The notes: a model not told the origin generated them from the letters alone. Numbered from the stretch's first letter, positions 56,120-64,000 are shown. The stretch is 64,000 nt of DNA from Corynebacterium stationis (GCF_001941345.1 NZ_CP009251.1:1860001-1924000); one strand, 5' to 3'. Program-made: numbers and translations.

Positions 56120-56335
56120 ATGATTGACCCGAAGCAGAAATTCACCACGACGCACCGGCGCCAGCTCTCGGAAGAAATCATGGGCTCCAACCTAGCTGGC
56201 AGGCACTTAGAAAAGGTCGCTATTTCTGAAGCCGTTGAAGAGCTATCTGCTGATGAAGATCCCGGCTTCGACGCAGAATACTTCATTCCTCCGAAGTCAG
56301 TAATTACTGAGCACTCCACACCGAAAGAAAAGTAG
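56120..56335 (+). CDS. Possible small protein, 71 aa
   Basis: A 71-codon frame starting ATG 56120 (or TTG 56114). The product is hydrophilic and acidic towards the end, with MIDPKQKFTTTHRRQLSEEI and ISEAVEELSADEDPGFDAEY. No family recognised, no signal or membrane segment. Codon choice resembles neighbouring genes, but no strong ribosome site precedes it, so it could be spurious. Confidence 0.4.
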   Translation: MIDPKQKFTTTHRRQLSEEIMGSNLAGRHLEKVAISEAVEELSADEDPGFDAEYFIPPKSVITEHSTPKEK

Positions 56336-56382
56336 CGGCGTATCGCACTTTTTCTCTCACATTAATTTGTGGTAGCGCTAAT

Positions 56383-56434
56383 GCAGCTGGTAAGTTTAAG
56401 CCCGTCTCGGCGAGGGCTTTAATCTACCAGCTGC
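56383..56434. other. Long nested stem-loop upstream of rplY
   Basis: GCAGCTGGTA (56383-56392) pairs perfectly with TACCAGCTGC (56425-56434), and inside it AAGCCC (56398) pairs with GGGCTT (56414). The stem has no clear T run after it. Either a terminator for the small gene upstream or a structured leader of rplY, whose start is 177 bases downstream. Elsewhere in the 275-base gap only a TTGACG promoter-like stretch near 56506 is seen. Confidence 0.55.
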
Positions 56435-56610
56435 TTGATTTGTATCTGGTGAGCTTAAATCCGTTATCGACGCGATGAGTATGCACTTACCTGCGATGAC
56501 TCGACCTTGACGCGATTCATTGGCAGGTTTTTTCTTTTCGCAAGAGCTCGCCTTCCCACTGAATTGACTTGAAAAAGATACTTTCGACAATTTTCTTGAA
56601 GGAGAAAAAC

Positions 56611-57249
56611 ATGGCACAGCGTCCTGTAATTAAAGCTCAAGCACGTAACGAATTCGGCAAGGGTGCCGCACGTCGTCTGCGTCGCGCAAACCTGGTTCCA
56701 GGTGTTATCTACGGTTCCAACACCGAGCCAATCCACTTCGCAGCTGACATCTTGGAGCTGCACTCCTTGATCCGTAACTACGGCGCCAACGCTGTTTTGG
56801 AGCTCGAGATCGACGGCGATCAGCACCTGACCATGGTTAAGGGCATCGAGCAGAACGTTCTGACCCTGAACATGGATCACCTTGACCTGCTGTCCATTAA
56901 GCGCGGCGAGAAGGTTGAAGTTGAAGTTCCATTGACCTTCGTTGGTGAGCCAGCACCTGGTCTGATGTTCATCGCTGATACCGACGTTCTGCTGGTTGAA
57001 GCTGACGTTCTGAACATCCCAGAAGAGATCCAAGTTTCCCTCGAAGGCCTGGAAGACGGCACCGTTGTTACCGCTGCAGACGTTGTTCTGCCAGAGGACA
57101 CCACCTTGGTTGCAGACCCAGAGTCCCCAATCGTTTCCATCTCCGAGCCACAGGTTGACGAAGAGGTTGAGGCAGCTGCTGAGGCTGCTGAAGAAGGCGG
57201 CGCTGAGGCTGGCGCTGAGTCCTCCGAGGACGCAGCAACCGAAGAGTAA
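56611..57249 (+). CDS. rplY: 50S ribosomal protein L25/general stress protein Ctc
   Basis: Long-form bL25 (CTC type) of 212 residues. The N-terminal 5S rRNA-binding domain (about 1-95) has KAQARNEFGKGAARRLRRAN and LVPGVIYG; the TL5/CTC C-terminal beta domain (about 100-185) has VPLTFVGEPAPGLMF. An Ala/Glu-rich tail of about 30 residues ends the protein. ATG 56611 follows GAAGGAGAAA; an upstream in-frame ATG at 56569 lacks L25 similarity. Confidence 0.96.
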   Translation: MAQRPVIKAQARNEFGKGAARRLRRANLVPGVIYGSNTEPIHFAADILELHSLIRNYGANAVLELEIDGDQHLTMVKGIEQNVLTLNMDHLDLLSIKRGEKVEVEVPLTFVGEPAPGLMFIADTDVLLVEADVLNIPEEIQVSLEGLEDGTVVTAADVVLPEDTTLVADPESPIVSISEPQVDEEVEAAAEAAEEGGAEAGAESSEDAATEE

Positions 57250-57293
57250 TTCTTCTTAAGCGCTAATCCTACTTGGCCTGTTTAAAGGCCACT

Positions 57294-57340
57294 GCCCGCT
57301 GTGATGAACCAACCGGTTCCCACAGCGGGCTTTGTGTTTT
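57294..57340 (+). terminator. rplY terminator
   Basis: GCCCGCTGTG and CACAGCGGGC form a perfect 10-bp stem with a 17-base loop followed by TTTGTGTTTT. Confidence 0.9.
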
Positions 57341-57362
57341 GGTTATGCTTTAATGGTTAATC

Positions 57363-57896
57363 ATGAGCAACGATGCATTATTGGTCGTGGGTTTAGGAAA
57401 CCCCGGGCCGAAGTATGAACGGACCCGGCACAATATTGGCTTTGAAGCAGCCCAAGAACTAGCGCTTCGCCACGGCGGGAAATTTGCCCCGCATAAGCGC
57501 ACCAACGCTGATGTCGCCGAGATTAACATCGCCGGGCGTAAGGTGATTGTGGCAAAGCCGCGTACTTACATGAACCTTTCGGGCGGAGTAGTTAAAGCTC
57601 TAGCGAATTATTTCAAAATCTCCCCTGCCAACATCGTGGTCATTCATGATGAATTGGACATGGAGCTCGGCGAGGTTCGCCTGCGGCTCGGCGGTGGTGA
57701 CCACGGGCACAACGGCCTGCGCGATACCACCAAGGCTTTGGGCACAAAAAACTATCACCGACTATCTTGCGGCATCGGTCGCCCACCCGGGCGCATGGCG
57801 CCAGCCGCTTATGTGTTGAAACCATTCGCGCGCAAAGAATTAGACGAACTACCAATCATCTGCGCTGACGCTGCCGATTTAATCGAAGAAATCTAG
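57363..57896 (+). CDS. pth: Peptidyl-tRNA hydrolase (first paralogue)
   Basis: Releases peptides from stalled peptidyl-tRNA. The 177-residue protein has VGLGNPGPKYERTRHNIGFE with the catalytic His near residue 23, KPRTYMNLSGGVVKALANYF, VIHDELDMELGEVRLRLGGG and HGHNGLRDTTKALG. All catalytic residues are present. A second pth-like gene lies at 62915-63571. This copy follows rplY, the usual bacterial rplY-pth order. Confidence 0.96.
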   Translation: MSNDALLVVGLGNPGPKYERTRHNIGFEAAQELALRHGGKFAPHKRTNADVAEINIAGRKVIVAKPRTYMNLSGGVVKALANYFKISPANIVVIHDELDMELGEVRLRLGGGDHGHNGLRDTTKALGTKNYHRLSCGIGRPPGRMAPAAYVLKPFARKELDELPIICADAADLIEEI

Positions 57897-57944
57897 CGGC
57901 TAAAGCACAAGGTGCTGCGTTTTCTTTGACTAGAGTGGTTCGGT

Positions 57945-58838
57945 ATGAGACTTGCGACTGTAAAGACTGCTTTTGGAACCACCGCCGTACGCATCGAAGG
58001 CGAAGCGACTTCGCTGATGAACTCCACTATGCTCACAGGCATCGAATTAGACTTCGACGATGTTGGAGCGTTGCTGCGCAGCGGCGATTGGGCTAAAGCT
58101 GCAGAGCTTTCAGGTGAGCCCATGGTCTTTGCCACCGAAGACTTAGCGCCGGTTGTTCCGCATCCCGAAAAAATCATCTGCGTGGGCTTAAACTACGCCA
58201 AGCACATCCGCGAAATGAATCGCGAGTTTCCTGAACATCCCACCTTGTTCATCAAATTCGCCGACGCCCTGACAGGTCCTTACGACGATATTTATATCCC
58301 TGAATTTGGCACGCAGAAGCTAGATTATGAAGGGGAGCTAGCGGTAGTCATCGGAAAGCGAGCGCACCGCGTAGCCCAAGCTGAAGCCCTTGACCATGTC
58401 GCTGGCTACGCGATTATGAATGACTACACCCTGCGCGATATCCAGCGCCAGACCACGCAATTTCATGCCGGCAAGTCCTTCTACCGCACCGCCGGGTTTG
58501 GGCCCTGGCTGACTACTTCCGATGAGTGGTCCCCCGGTAACCATGCGCGCGTACGCACCAGCTTGGACGGTGTTCTCAAACAAGACGATGACACCGATGA
58601 CCTGATTTTCTCGGTGGCTAAGCTCATTGAATTTTGTTCCTCGCTGTATCCACTCAACCCAGGCGATGTGATTGTCACCGGTACCCCTGAAGGCGTCGGC
58701 TTTGCGCGCGGGGAGTTTATTCAAGACGGCCAGACGGTGCGCATTGAAATCGATGGGCTCGGCCATATCGAAAACACCACGCACTACGGCGAGCTAGCTG
58801 AAGGTGGTTGCGGACCTAACTGCAGCTGCCACCACTAA
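57945..58838 (+). CDS. Fumarylacetoacetate hydrolase family protein
   Basis: A 297-residue FAH-superfamily enzyme (hydrolase, isomerase or oxaloacetate decarboxylase type). The core motifs are IICVGLNYAKHIREMNREFP, KLDYEGELAVVIGKRA with metal-binding Glu residues, AGYAIMNDYTLRDIQRQTTQ, FHAGKSFYRTAGFGPWL and GDVIVTGTPEGVGFARGEF. The substrate is not certain. The C-terminus ends in GGCGPNCSCHH, a small cysteine/histidine cluster not part of the fold. Its stop directly abuts the stop of the convergent membrane protein gene. Confidence 0.9.
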   Translation: MRLATVKTAFGTTAVRIEGEATSLMNSTMLTGIELDFDDVGALLRSGDWAKAAELSGEPMVFATEDLAPVVPHPEKIICVGLNYAKHIREMNREFPEHPTLFIKFADALTGPYDDIYIPEFGTQKLDYEGELAVVIGKRAHRVAQAEALDHVAGYAIMNDYTLRDIQRQTTQFHAGKSFYRTAGFGPWLTTSDEWSPGNHARVRTSLDGVLKQDDDTDDLIFSVAKLIEFCSSLYPLNPGDVIVTGTPEGVGFARGEFIQDGQTVRIEIDGLGHIENTTHYGELAEGGCGPNCSCHH

Positions 58839-59720
58839 TTACTGCTCATCAGGCTCAGTGTTCGTTGCCGTTGCCTTCGCGCGCTGCTTCTTCTCCCATG
58901 CGCGCTTGGTTTCCTCAGATTTCTTGTAGTTACGCAGCGCCAACAGGCCCACCACGATACCGATAAGAATGGGCACCCACACCTTGCTGTAGTCGAGTAG
59001 AAACTCCACCCAGGCAGGAAGCGCCGGCAGGTTGATTTCGATGTCAATATTCGGCGTGGGTAGGTGAATCTGCGGCAAGCTAGGCGTAGGCAGCGCAATT
59101 TGTGGAAGAGCCGGCAGCGAGGGCCAATTGATGTCGAAATCCGGCAGCAAAGACAGCAGCCATTTCACAATCCGCGAAAATACCGAGGCCAGAATAATAG
59201 CGGCAATCGCCCAGCCGCCTTTGCCTAGACCTGCAAGGATAGGAAATCCCACGCGTTTAATCGTGCTGGATTCCATGGCTTGACGTCGCTTTTCCCCGCG
59301 GCTGCCCGCAGGCGGATCAAATATGACTATCTCGCTGCCTTGCCGGAACTGCACTTCGAGTACTTCATCGAAGAAATTCGCTGTGACCTTCACATGAGGT
59401 TTTGCGCGGTCGAGGCCGGGATTGTGGCCAGTGAGCTCGCCTTCTTTAACTGAATCTTCCAGAAGGTAGCGTCCGCTGGCAGCAGTATTGACGCGATGTA
59501 GGACCTGGCCGTTGAGCAAAATTCGCGCCCGGACTGAAGGGTTGTTAAACAGTGCGCCGAAGCGCTCCTTCAACCCCGATTCAGCCGTGATCGGTCGAAT
59601 TTCCTCGTCTTCTTTCGGCTCCTCAGGCCAGGTCGGGTCGAGCTCTAAAAATTCTGAGTCATAGCCAACTTCGAGCTCAATGAGACCCAACTTGGGGTGA
59701 TTAAGCGCCCACTTCTCCAT
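58839..59720 (-). CDS. Membrane protein with PxLPxI-type proline repeats
   Basis: A 293-residue protein of unknown family. The N-terminal ~155 residues are soluble and acidic (ALNHPKLGLIELEVGYDSEF; SGRYLLEDSVKEGELTGHN). Two membrane segments follow (about 168-195 and 248-270), separated by an unusual outer loop of short Pro/Leu/Ile repeats (SLPALPQIALPTPSLPQIHL and PTPNIDIEINLP). ATG 59720 with AAGGAGG eight bases before is a strong start. It overlaps the end of the next gene upstream by 20 bases, so the two are cotranslated. Confidence 0.78.
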   Translation of the reverse strand: MEKWALNHPKLGLIELEVGYDSEFLELDPTWPEEPKEDEEIRPITAESGLKERFGALFNNPSVRARILLNGQVLHRVNTAASGRYLLEDSVKEGELTGHNPGLDRAKPHVKVTANFFDEVLEVQFRQGSEIVIFDPPAGSRGEKRRQAMESSTIKRVGFPILAGLGKGGWAIAAIILASVFSRIVKWLLSLLPDFDINWPSLPALPQIALPTPSLPQIHLPTPNIDIEINLPALPAWVEFLLDYSKVWVPILIGIVVGLLALRNYKKSEETKRAWEKKQRAKATATNTEPDEQ

Positions 59721-60162
59721 GCTCGACCTCCTTGAACTTATCAACGGCGGAGGCGTCGTCATCGTCAAGCTCTAGCTTGCCTGCACCGCTATGCAGCGTG
59801 CCAACACCGGCCAGGGCTGCAAAGCCAAGAGCGTAGAGAAAAAGCCCATCTTGGAAATACAGTGCACGGGTGAGCATGAACGCAACACCGACTGCCACGG
59901 GAAACCACCAGGTGGGCTTGGTGATAGCACCAAACCACACGCCAGTGCCCAAAGCCAGCACGAAGAAGATGCCCAGCACGGTCCAACCCGCGGCTGCCTC
60001 CGGTACGAAGGTGGCGACAAAGAATGGCGAAATCAGCATGCCTGCAATACACAGGATAAGCGGGATGGGAGCGAACTTGGAATTGCGCCCCGATGCTTCT
60101 GAGTCTGACGGCGGTTTGGGGGTTTCTACTTCTTCTGGTGCATCAGGCTCAGGATTACTCAT
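59701..60162 (-). CDS. Small membrane protein, four segments
   Basis: A 153-residue membrane protein of unknown family. A Pro/Glu-rich N-terminus (1-30) is followed by about four hydrophobic segments (FAPIPLILCIAGMLISPFF; AGWTVLGIFFVLALGTGVWF; WWFPVAVGVAFMLTRALYF; GLFLYALGFAALAGVGTL) and an acidic tail with DDDD. ATG 60162 is preferred to the upstream in-frame start. It overlaps the downstream proline-repeat protein gene by 20 bases, suggesting both act together. Confidence 0.75.
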   Translation of the reverse strand: MSNPEPDAPEEVETPKPPSDSEASGRNSKFAPIPLILCIAGMLISPFFVATFVPEAAAGWTVLGIFFVLALGTGVWFGAITKPTWWFPVAVGVAFMLTRALYFQDGLFLYALGFAALAGVGTLHSGAGKLELDDDDASAVDKFKEVEHGEVGA

Positions 60163-60230
60163 AGCGCTATATTTTACGGCTGAAAGCACTTTTCAACAAC
60201 GCATCTCAGCGTGGGAATGGGCACAACAAT

Positions 60231-60258
60231 GCCCCAGTCAGAATAAACCGACTGGGGC
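60231..60258. terminator. Hairpin downstream of gapB
   Basis: GCCCCAGTC and GACTGGGGC form a 9-bp stem with a 10-base loop about 45 bases beyond the gapB stop. No strong T run on the minus strand, so activity is uncertain. Confidence 0.5.
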
Positions 60259-60303
60259 TTCGAAGATGAGACTTCGAGGGGGCTGGCCCCTAAAGGCTAA
60301 AGC

Positions 60304-61755
60304 TTAGAGCGCGGAAGGCTCCAAACGCTGTGGAAGAACCTGCGGGCGGGCGCCGGCGAGCTCTTCGACAATGCGAATGACCTGGTTGGAGTAGCCGAAC
60401 TCGTTGTCGTACCAGACATAAAGCACAAGGTGCTTGCCAGAGGCGATGGTGGCAAGTCCATCGACTACACCAGCGTGGGTGGAACCAACGAAGTCGCTGG
60501 AGACTACCTCAGGGGAGGCGATGTAGGAGATCTGCTGGCGCAGGTTGGAGTGCAGCGAAACATCGCGCAGGAAGTTGTTGACTTCTTCTACGTCCACGTC
60601 CTGGGAAAGCTCCAGGTTCAGCACGGCCATGGAAACATTCGGGGTGGGAACGCGGATGGCGTTGCCGGTCAGCTTGCCTTCGAATTCTGGCAATGCCTTA
60701 GACACTGCCTTCGCAGCACCGGTCTCGGTCAGAACCATGTTCAAACCAGCAGCGCGACCACGGCGGTCACCCTTGTGGTAGTTGTCAATCAGGTTCTGGT
60801 CATTGGTAAAGGAGTGCGCGGTTTCCACGTGACCGTGGACAACACCGTAGCGGTCATTGATGACCTTGAGAACAGGGGTAATGCCGTTGGTGGTACACGA
60901 TGCAGCGGAGAGAATCTTGTCTTCTGCAGACATATCCTGGTTGTTGATGCCGTAGACAATGTTCTTCACATCGCCCTTACCCGGTGCGGTAAGCAGCACG
61001 TTGGAAATGCCCTTGGACTTGAGGTGCTGGCCCAGGCCCTCACGGTCGCGCCAGACACCGGTGTTGTCCACCAAAACAGCATTGTCAATGCCGTAGGAAG
61101 TGTAGTCAATATCTGCTGGATCGTTGGCGTAGATCATCTGGATCTTGGTGCCATTTGCCCAGATTACTTCGTTTTCTTCATCCACTTCGATGGTGCCGTT
61201 GAATGCACCATGAACGGAGTCACGGCGCAGCAAGGAGGCACGCTTGTGAATGTCCTCATCGCCCTTCTTACGTACCACGATGGCACGCAGGCGCACGCCG
61301 CCGTAGGCAGCTTCGCGCGAAATCAGAATGCGGGCAAGCAGACGGCCGATGCGGCCAAAGCCGTAAAGGACAACATCGCGGGACTCGTTTTGGGTCGCGG
61401 TGCCGACGACTTCCTTGAGCTCCTCTTCGAGGTATGCGCGCAGGTCATCAGTCTCAGCCGCGCGGAAACCTTCAGCCAAACGGCCCATGTCGATCGAAGC
61501 GGTGCCCAGGTTCATGTCCACGAGCTCGCGCAGGATTGGCAGGGTTTCAGCGGTGCCCAGGTCACGGTTGATCAAGCGGCGTGCGTAGCGGTGGGACTTA
61601 ATGATGTCGATATCGGTAACACCGACGAGCAGTCGACCAAAAATAGAGGTCACCACATTATTTTTGCGGTGCAACTGGTAAATGAGTGGAATCATTTCCT
61701 GAGCGTGCCGTACGCGCTCATTCCAGTTCTCGAATTCAGGTGCGGACTCAGTCAC
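60304..61755 (-). CDS. gapB: Glyceraldehyde-3-phosphate dehydrogenase GapB-type
   Basis: Long GAPDH of 483 residues. An extra N-terminal domain of about 125 residues (NWNERVRHAQEMIPLIYQLH; LVGVTDIDIIKSHRYARRL) precedes the NAD(P)-binding fold VVLYGFGRIGRLLARILISR. The catalytic site is SAASCTTNGITPVLKVINDR with the active Cys; the C-terminus has YVWYDNEFGYSNQVIR. This matches corynebacterial GapB (GapX), active mainly in the gluconeogenic direction. GTG 61755 follows AAAGGAATG. The enzyme pairs metabolically with glpX and eno in this window. Confidence 0.95.
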   Translation of the reverse strand: MTESAPEFENWNERVRHAQEMIPLIYQLHRKNNVVTSIFGRLLVGVTDIDIIKSHRYARRLINRDLGTAETLPILRELVDMNLGTASIDMGRLAEGFRAAETDDLRAYLEEELKEVVGTATQNESRDVVLYGFGRIGRLLARILISREAAYGGVRLRAIVVRKKGDEDIHKRASLLRRDSVHGAFNGTIEVDEENEVIWANGTKIQMIYANDPADIDYTSYGIDNAVLVDNTGVWRDREGLGQHLKSKGISNVLLTAPGKGDVKNIVYGINNQDMSAEDKILSAASCTTNGITPVLKVINDRYGVVHGHVETAHSFTNDQNLIDNYHKGDRRGRAAGLNMVLTETGAAKAVSKALPEFEGKLTGNAIRVPTPNVSMAVLNLELSQDVDVEEVNNFLRDVSLHSNLRQQISYIASPEVVSSDFVGSTHAGVVDGLATIASGKHLVLYVWYDNEFGYSNQVIRIVEELAGARPQVLPQRLEPSAL

Positions 61756-61839
61756 GAAATCATTCCTTTGCGGATTGGGCGCACAGTTGTGCGGCTTTAA
61801 AATCGTCGTGGGGGTATCAACCACAAATATTATCAACTA

Positions 61840-62850
61840 TTATTTTTGCTTTTCCCAAAGGCGACGCAAAACACCCGCCACGGTACCCCCGAATATGCGC
61901 TGCACCTCAACTCCGACGAGGCAGTAGGCAACATCTTCATCCCCTTCCGCGCGGCGCGCAGCAAAGATTTGATTCAAATATGGGTAGATGGCGGGGCCAT
62001 TGGGGTGGTTTTGGGTAAAGGTGGTTTTAAGCCCGCGGGCATAGCGACCAGAAAACGCACGGGTGCTTGTCGATGCCTCCCCTGTCCCCGTTTCATTATT
62101 CTTCACCTGGTTAATCCGGGCACGGTTAACCGGGCTGGTCCCGGCTTCATCGCTAAGCAAAAACGCGGAACCGCACGATACTGCCACTACATGTGGCCAC
62201 GTTAAGGCTTCGTGGACCTGGTCTGCGCTGCGCACTCCGCCCGCGGCGATAAGAGGCAATGTGCTTAGCTTCGCGATGGCATCGACAAGCTCTGCCAACG
62301 GCCTTTTATCTGGTTCCGCGGTGGGATTCCACACCCCGCGGTGCCCGCCGGCTTCAGGGCCTTGCACGCACAAAGCATCCACGCCTGCGGCGATAGCAGC
62401 GCGCGCTTCGTGCTCATTGGTCACCGTGGTCCATGCTTCAATCCCTGCAGCATGAAGCATTTTTACTTCTGCGGCAGTAAATGTGCCAAACATCGACCAC
62501 ACCACTTTGGGTCGCGGCGACATCGTTAAAGCAAGCTGGAGTTTTTCATCCCACCCGTTGCTGTAGTCGGCGGATTTCAGCTCGACTCCCTCAGCTGCAG
62601 CTAGTTCGCGTGCAACTGCAACCCCGTGGGAATCTAGCTCTGGCTGCTTGGCAAATAAATTGATGCCAAAGAAATCCGTATTGAGCCCTTCCGCCTGCTC
62701 CCGAGCCGCCTGCGCCGAGATTGTGCCCCACGCTAAAGTGCCAAAACTACCCACACTCGCTGCAGCATTGACCACCTCCGGAGTGGTCGGACCGCCGGCC
62801 ATGGGAGCAGGCAAAATCGGAATGGCTAAAGAATCTATGATGCGGCTCAT
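61840..62850 (-). CDS. Nitronate monooxygenase family protein
   Basis: A 336-residue FMN-dependent TIM-barrel enzyme of the 2-nitropropane dioxygenase/NMO family. It begins SLAIPILPAPMAGGPTTPEV and has GTLAWGTISAQAAREQAEGL, the phosphate/FMN site ALCVQGPEAGGHRGVWNPTA with conserved His, PLIAAGGVRSADQVHEAL and GSAFLLSDEAGTSP. It likely detoxifies nitroalkanes or propionate-3-nitronate; the natural substrate is unproved. ATG 62850 is chosen; a much longer frame upstream overlaps the divergent pth gene. Confidence 0.92.
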   Translation of the reverse strand: MSRIIDSLAIPILPAPMAGGPTTPEVVNAAASVGSFGTLAWGTISAQAAREQAEGLNTDFFGINLFAKQPELDSHGVAVARELAAAEGVELKSADYSNGWDEKLQLALTMSPRPKVVWSMFGTFTAAEVKMLHAAGIEAWTTVTNEHEARAAIAAGVDALCVQGPEAGGHRGVWNPTAEPDKRPLAELVDAIAKLSTLPLIAAGGVRSADQVHEALTWPHVVAVSCGSAFLLSDEAGTSPVNRARINQVKNNETGTGEASTSTRAFSGRYARGLKTTFTQNHPNGPAIYPYLNQIFAARRAEGDEDVAYCLVGVEVQRIFGGTVAGVLRRLWEKQK

Positions 62851-62914
62851 GCATATCCAGCCTACTCCGCGGGTGTAGGTTCCAGCCGGTATTTGATGTG
62901 ACAGACTAGTAGGC

Positions 62915-63571
62915 GTGAATTTTCTTGACCTCTTGAAAAACCTCTTCCGCTCTAGCGCGACGGCACAGCCTGCGCGCGAGAGCGCAATCGACCTGCCATC
63001 TGCTGCCGACTGGATTGTTGTCGGTCTTGGCAACCCCGGGCCGAAGTATGCTGCGACCCGACACAACGTGGGCTACATGGCCATCGACGATTTATTGGCC
63101 GAAACCGGCGATATCCTGCAACCGGTCAAAGGGCAGAAGTTGCTTGCTGCCAGCGTTGAGATTGCCGGACAAAAAGTCATCCTTGCGCGCTCGACAACTT
63201 TTATGAACCTTTCCGGCGAAGGCATCGCCCCCCTAGCGCAGCACTTAGGCGTTTCGTCTGAGCGCATTATTGCAGTGCATGATGAACTGGATTTGCCGGT
63301 GAATAAAATCCGGCTCAAACTTGGCGGCAATGAAAATGGGCACAATGGTTTGAAATCCCTCACGGAGCATTTAGGCACCCGGGACTATCTACGCGTACGC
63401 ATCGGTATTGCACGCCCGCCCAAAGGCGCGTCCATTCCCGATTATGTTTTAGCTCCTGTTGACGCCGGCCCAGGTTTTGATGATGCGATTGCTTTGGCTG
63501 CAGATGCGGTGAAAGAAATCATCACCTCGGGGCTGAATAAAGCACAGAATACGATTCACAGCAAAGGTTAA
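62915..63571 (+). CDS. pth2: Peptidyl-tRNA hydrolase (second paralogue)
   Basis: A 218-residue Pth homologue with an N-terminal extension of about 30 residues not seen in the first copy. It keeps all motifs: VVGLGNPGPKYAATRHNVGY with catalytic His, ARSTTFMNLSGEGIAPLAQH, AVHDELDLPVNKIRLKLGGN and ENGHNGLKSLTEHLG. It starts at GTG 62915, divergent from the nitronate monooxygenase gene. The symbol here means second copy of the bacterial Pth family, not the archaeal Pth2 fold. Confidence 0.95.
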   Translation: MNFLDLLKNLFRSSATAQPARESAIDLPSAADWIVVGLGNPGPKYAATRHNVGYMAIDDLLAETGDILQPVKGQKLLAASVEIAGQKVILARSTTFMNLSGEGIAPLAQHLGVSSERIIAVHDELDLPVNKIRLKLGGNENGHNGLKSLTEHLGTRDYLRVRIGIARPPKGASIPDYVLAPVDAGPGFDDAIALAADAVKEIITSGLNKAQNTIHSKG

Positions 63572-63617
63572 GCAGACTTCCATTTCCCAACCGGCCGAAG
63601 TCTTTATTCTCTGACTC

Positions 63618-64000
63618 ATGTCTGAAACTTATGTCATTACTGGCGCCTCCGATGGCGTAGGCGCAGCAGCAGCTCGCCTCTTGCACGCCACCCGCCCTGA
63701 CGACCGCGTGGTTGTCGTCGGACGTAATCCGGAAAAGACTCGCGCCGTCGGCCGCGAACTCGGCACCGATTACTTCACCGCAGACTTCTCCGAATTAGAC
63801 CAGGTCCGCGCGCTCGCCGAGGAGCTTTCGCAACTCGGACCGATTCGCGGCCTGGCCAATAATGCCGGCGGGCTTTTTGATACTGCCGTGCGCACCGTCG
63901 ATGGCTATGAGCGCACCTGGCAGGTCAACGTCGTAGCCCCATTTTTGCTCACGGCTTTGCTCAAAGACCAACTTCGCGGTCCAGAATCCGTGGTGGTTAA
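63618..64000 (+). CDS. Short-chain dehydrogenase/reductase (3' end outside window)
   Basis: N-terminal 127 residues of an SDR-family oxidoreductase. The nucleotide-binding motif is VITGASDGVGAAAARLLHAT and the core NNAGG motif follows at about residue 78-82, with NVVAPFLLTALL helix alpha-4. The catalytic YxxxK lies beyond the window. ATG 63618 lies 47 bases after pth2. The substrate cannot be judged from this part; the protochlorophyllide/retinol reductase-like subgroup is suggested by the VNVVAPFLLT region. Confidence 0.9.
   Translation, partial: MSETYVITGASDGVGAAAARLLHATRPDDRVVVVGRNPEKTRAVGRELGTDYFTADFSELDQVRALAEELSQLGPIRGLANNAGGLFDTAVRTVDGYERTWQVNVVAPFLLTALLKDQLRGPESVVV

Noticed and set aside
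60430..61800. 456-codon plus-strand frame
   Set aside because: Lies wholly antisense to gapB, whose motifs are unmistakable; codon-phase shadow.

Overview
The window is a stretch of corynebacterial chromosome (Actinobacteria, Mycobacteriales). Pointers to this are a mycothiol-conjugate amidase, a PorB/PorC-like secreted protein, a class II fructose-bisphosphatase beside a DUF4245 gene, DUF501/DUF4307/DUF6542 proteins, many GTG starts, and gene orders shared with Corynebacterium glutamicum and Mycobacterium (mfd-mazG-eno-divIC-DUF501-ppx; greA-DUF4307-mca; ispH-xseA-xseB-glpX-fumC). G+C is moderate, except in the first ~4.7 kb, which is clearly richer.

Layout. 1-4.9 kb is accessory DNA: the end of a two-component system, a ytoQ gene, a TetR gene broken by a nonsense codon, an EamA/DMT transporter broken by frameshifts and a stop, remnants of other genes (including a second copy of the ychF 3' end) and an intact DUF488 gene. 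4.9-16.9 kb is core: ychF, an AI-2E-type permease, rmuC, DUF6542, ispH, exonuclease VII (xseA/xseB), DUF4245, glpX and fumC. 16.9-17.4 kb is a non-coding gap with three ~60-bp palindromic repeats. 17.4-24.2 kb has a membrane-anchored protein, a TetR-MFS efflux pair with clear operators, a GNAT enzyme, PhoH2, an HTH-less LysR-like protein and DUF5997. 24.2-32.5 kb is core metabolism: glyA, coaA, a short-chain Z-prenyl synthase, DAHP synthase with a Phe/Tyr leader-peptide attenuator, mca, DUF4307, greA and a lipoprotein. 32.5-34.9 kb holds an intact IS110-family element whose 5' non-coding part is a candidate bridge RNA. 34.9-48.7 kb runs mostly on the minus strand: Bax inhibitor-1 homologue, a short tRNA-Leu(UAA), ppx, DUF501, divIC, eno, a transglycosylase, a porin candidate, mazG, mfd and a TetR gene, interrupted by an HNH/DUF222 gene. 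48.8-64 kb has tRNA-Gln, a TRIC-like channel, an AztD-like zinc lipoprotein, an MFS transporter, glmU, prs, an AlkD-like protein, rplY, two pth paralogues, an FAH-family enzyme, two membrane proteins, gapB, a nitronate monooxygenase and the start of an SDR gene.

Most genes act in central carbon metabolism (glpX, gapB, eno and fumC: gluconeogenesis/TCA), envelope precursor synthesis (glmU, ispH, uppS), one-carbon and CoA supply (glyA, coaA), aromatic amino-acid entry (aroF), and DNA repair or transcription quality control (mfd, xseAB, rmuC, greA, AlkD-like). No CRISPR array, prophage or biosynthetic cluster was seen. The most notable items are the aroF attenuator, the IS110 non-coding RNA region, the mosaic scar beside ychF, the palindromic repeat family, the TetR operators and the class-I-shaped tRNA-Leu(UAA).
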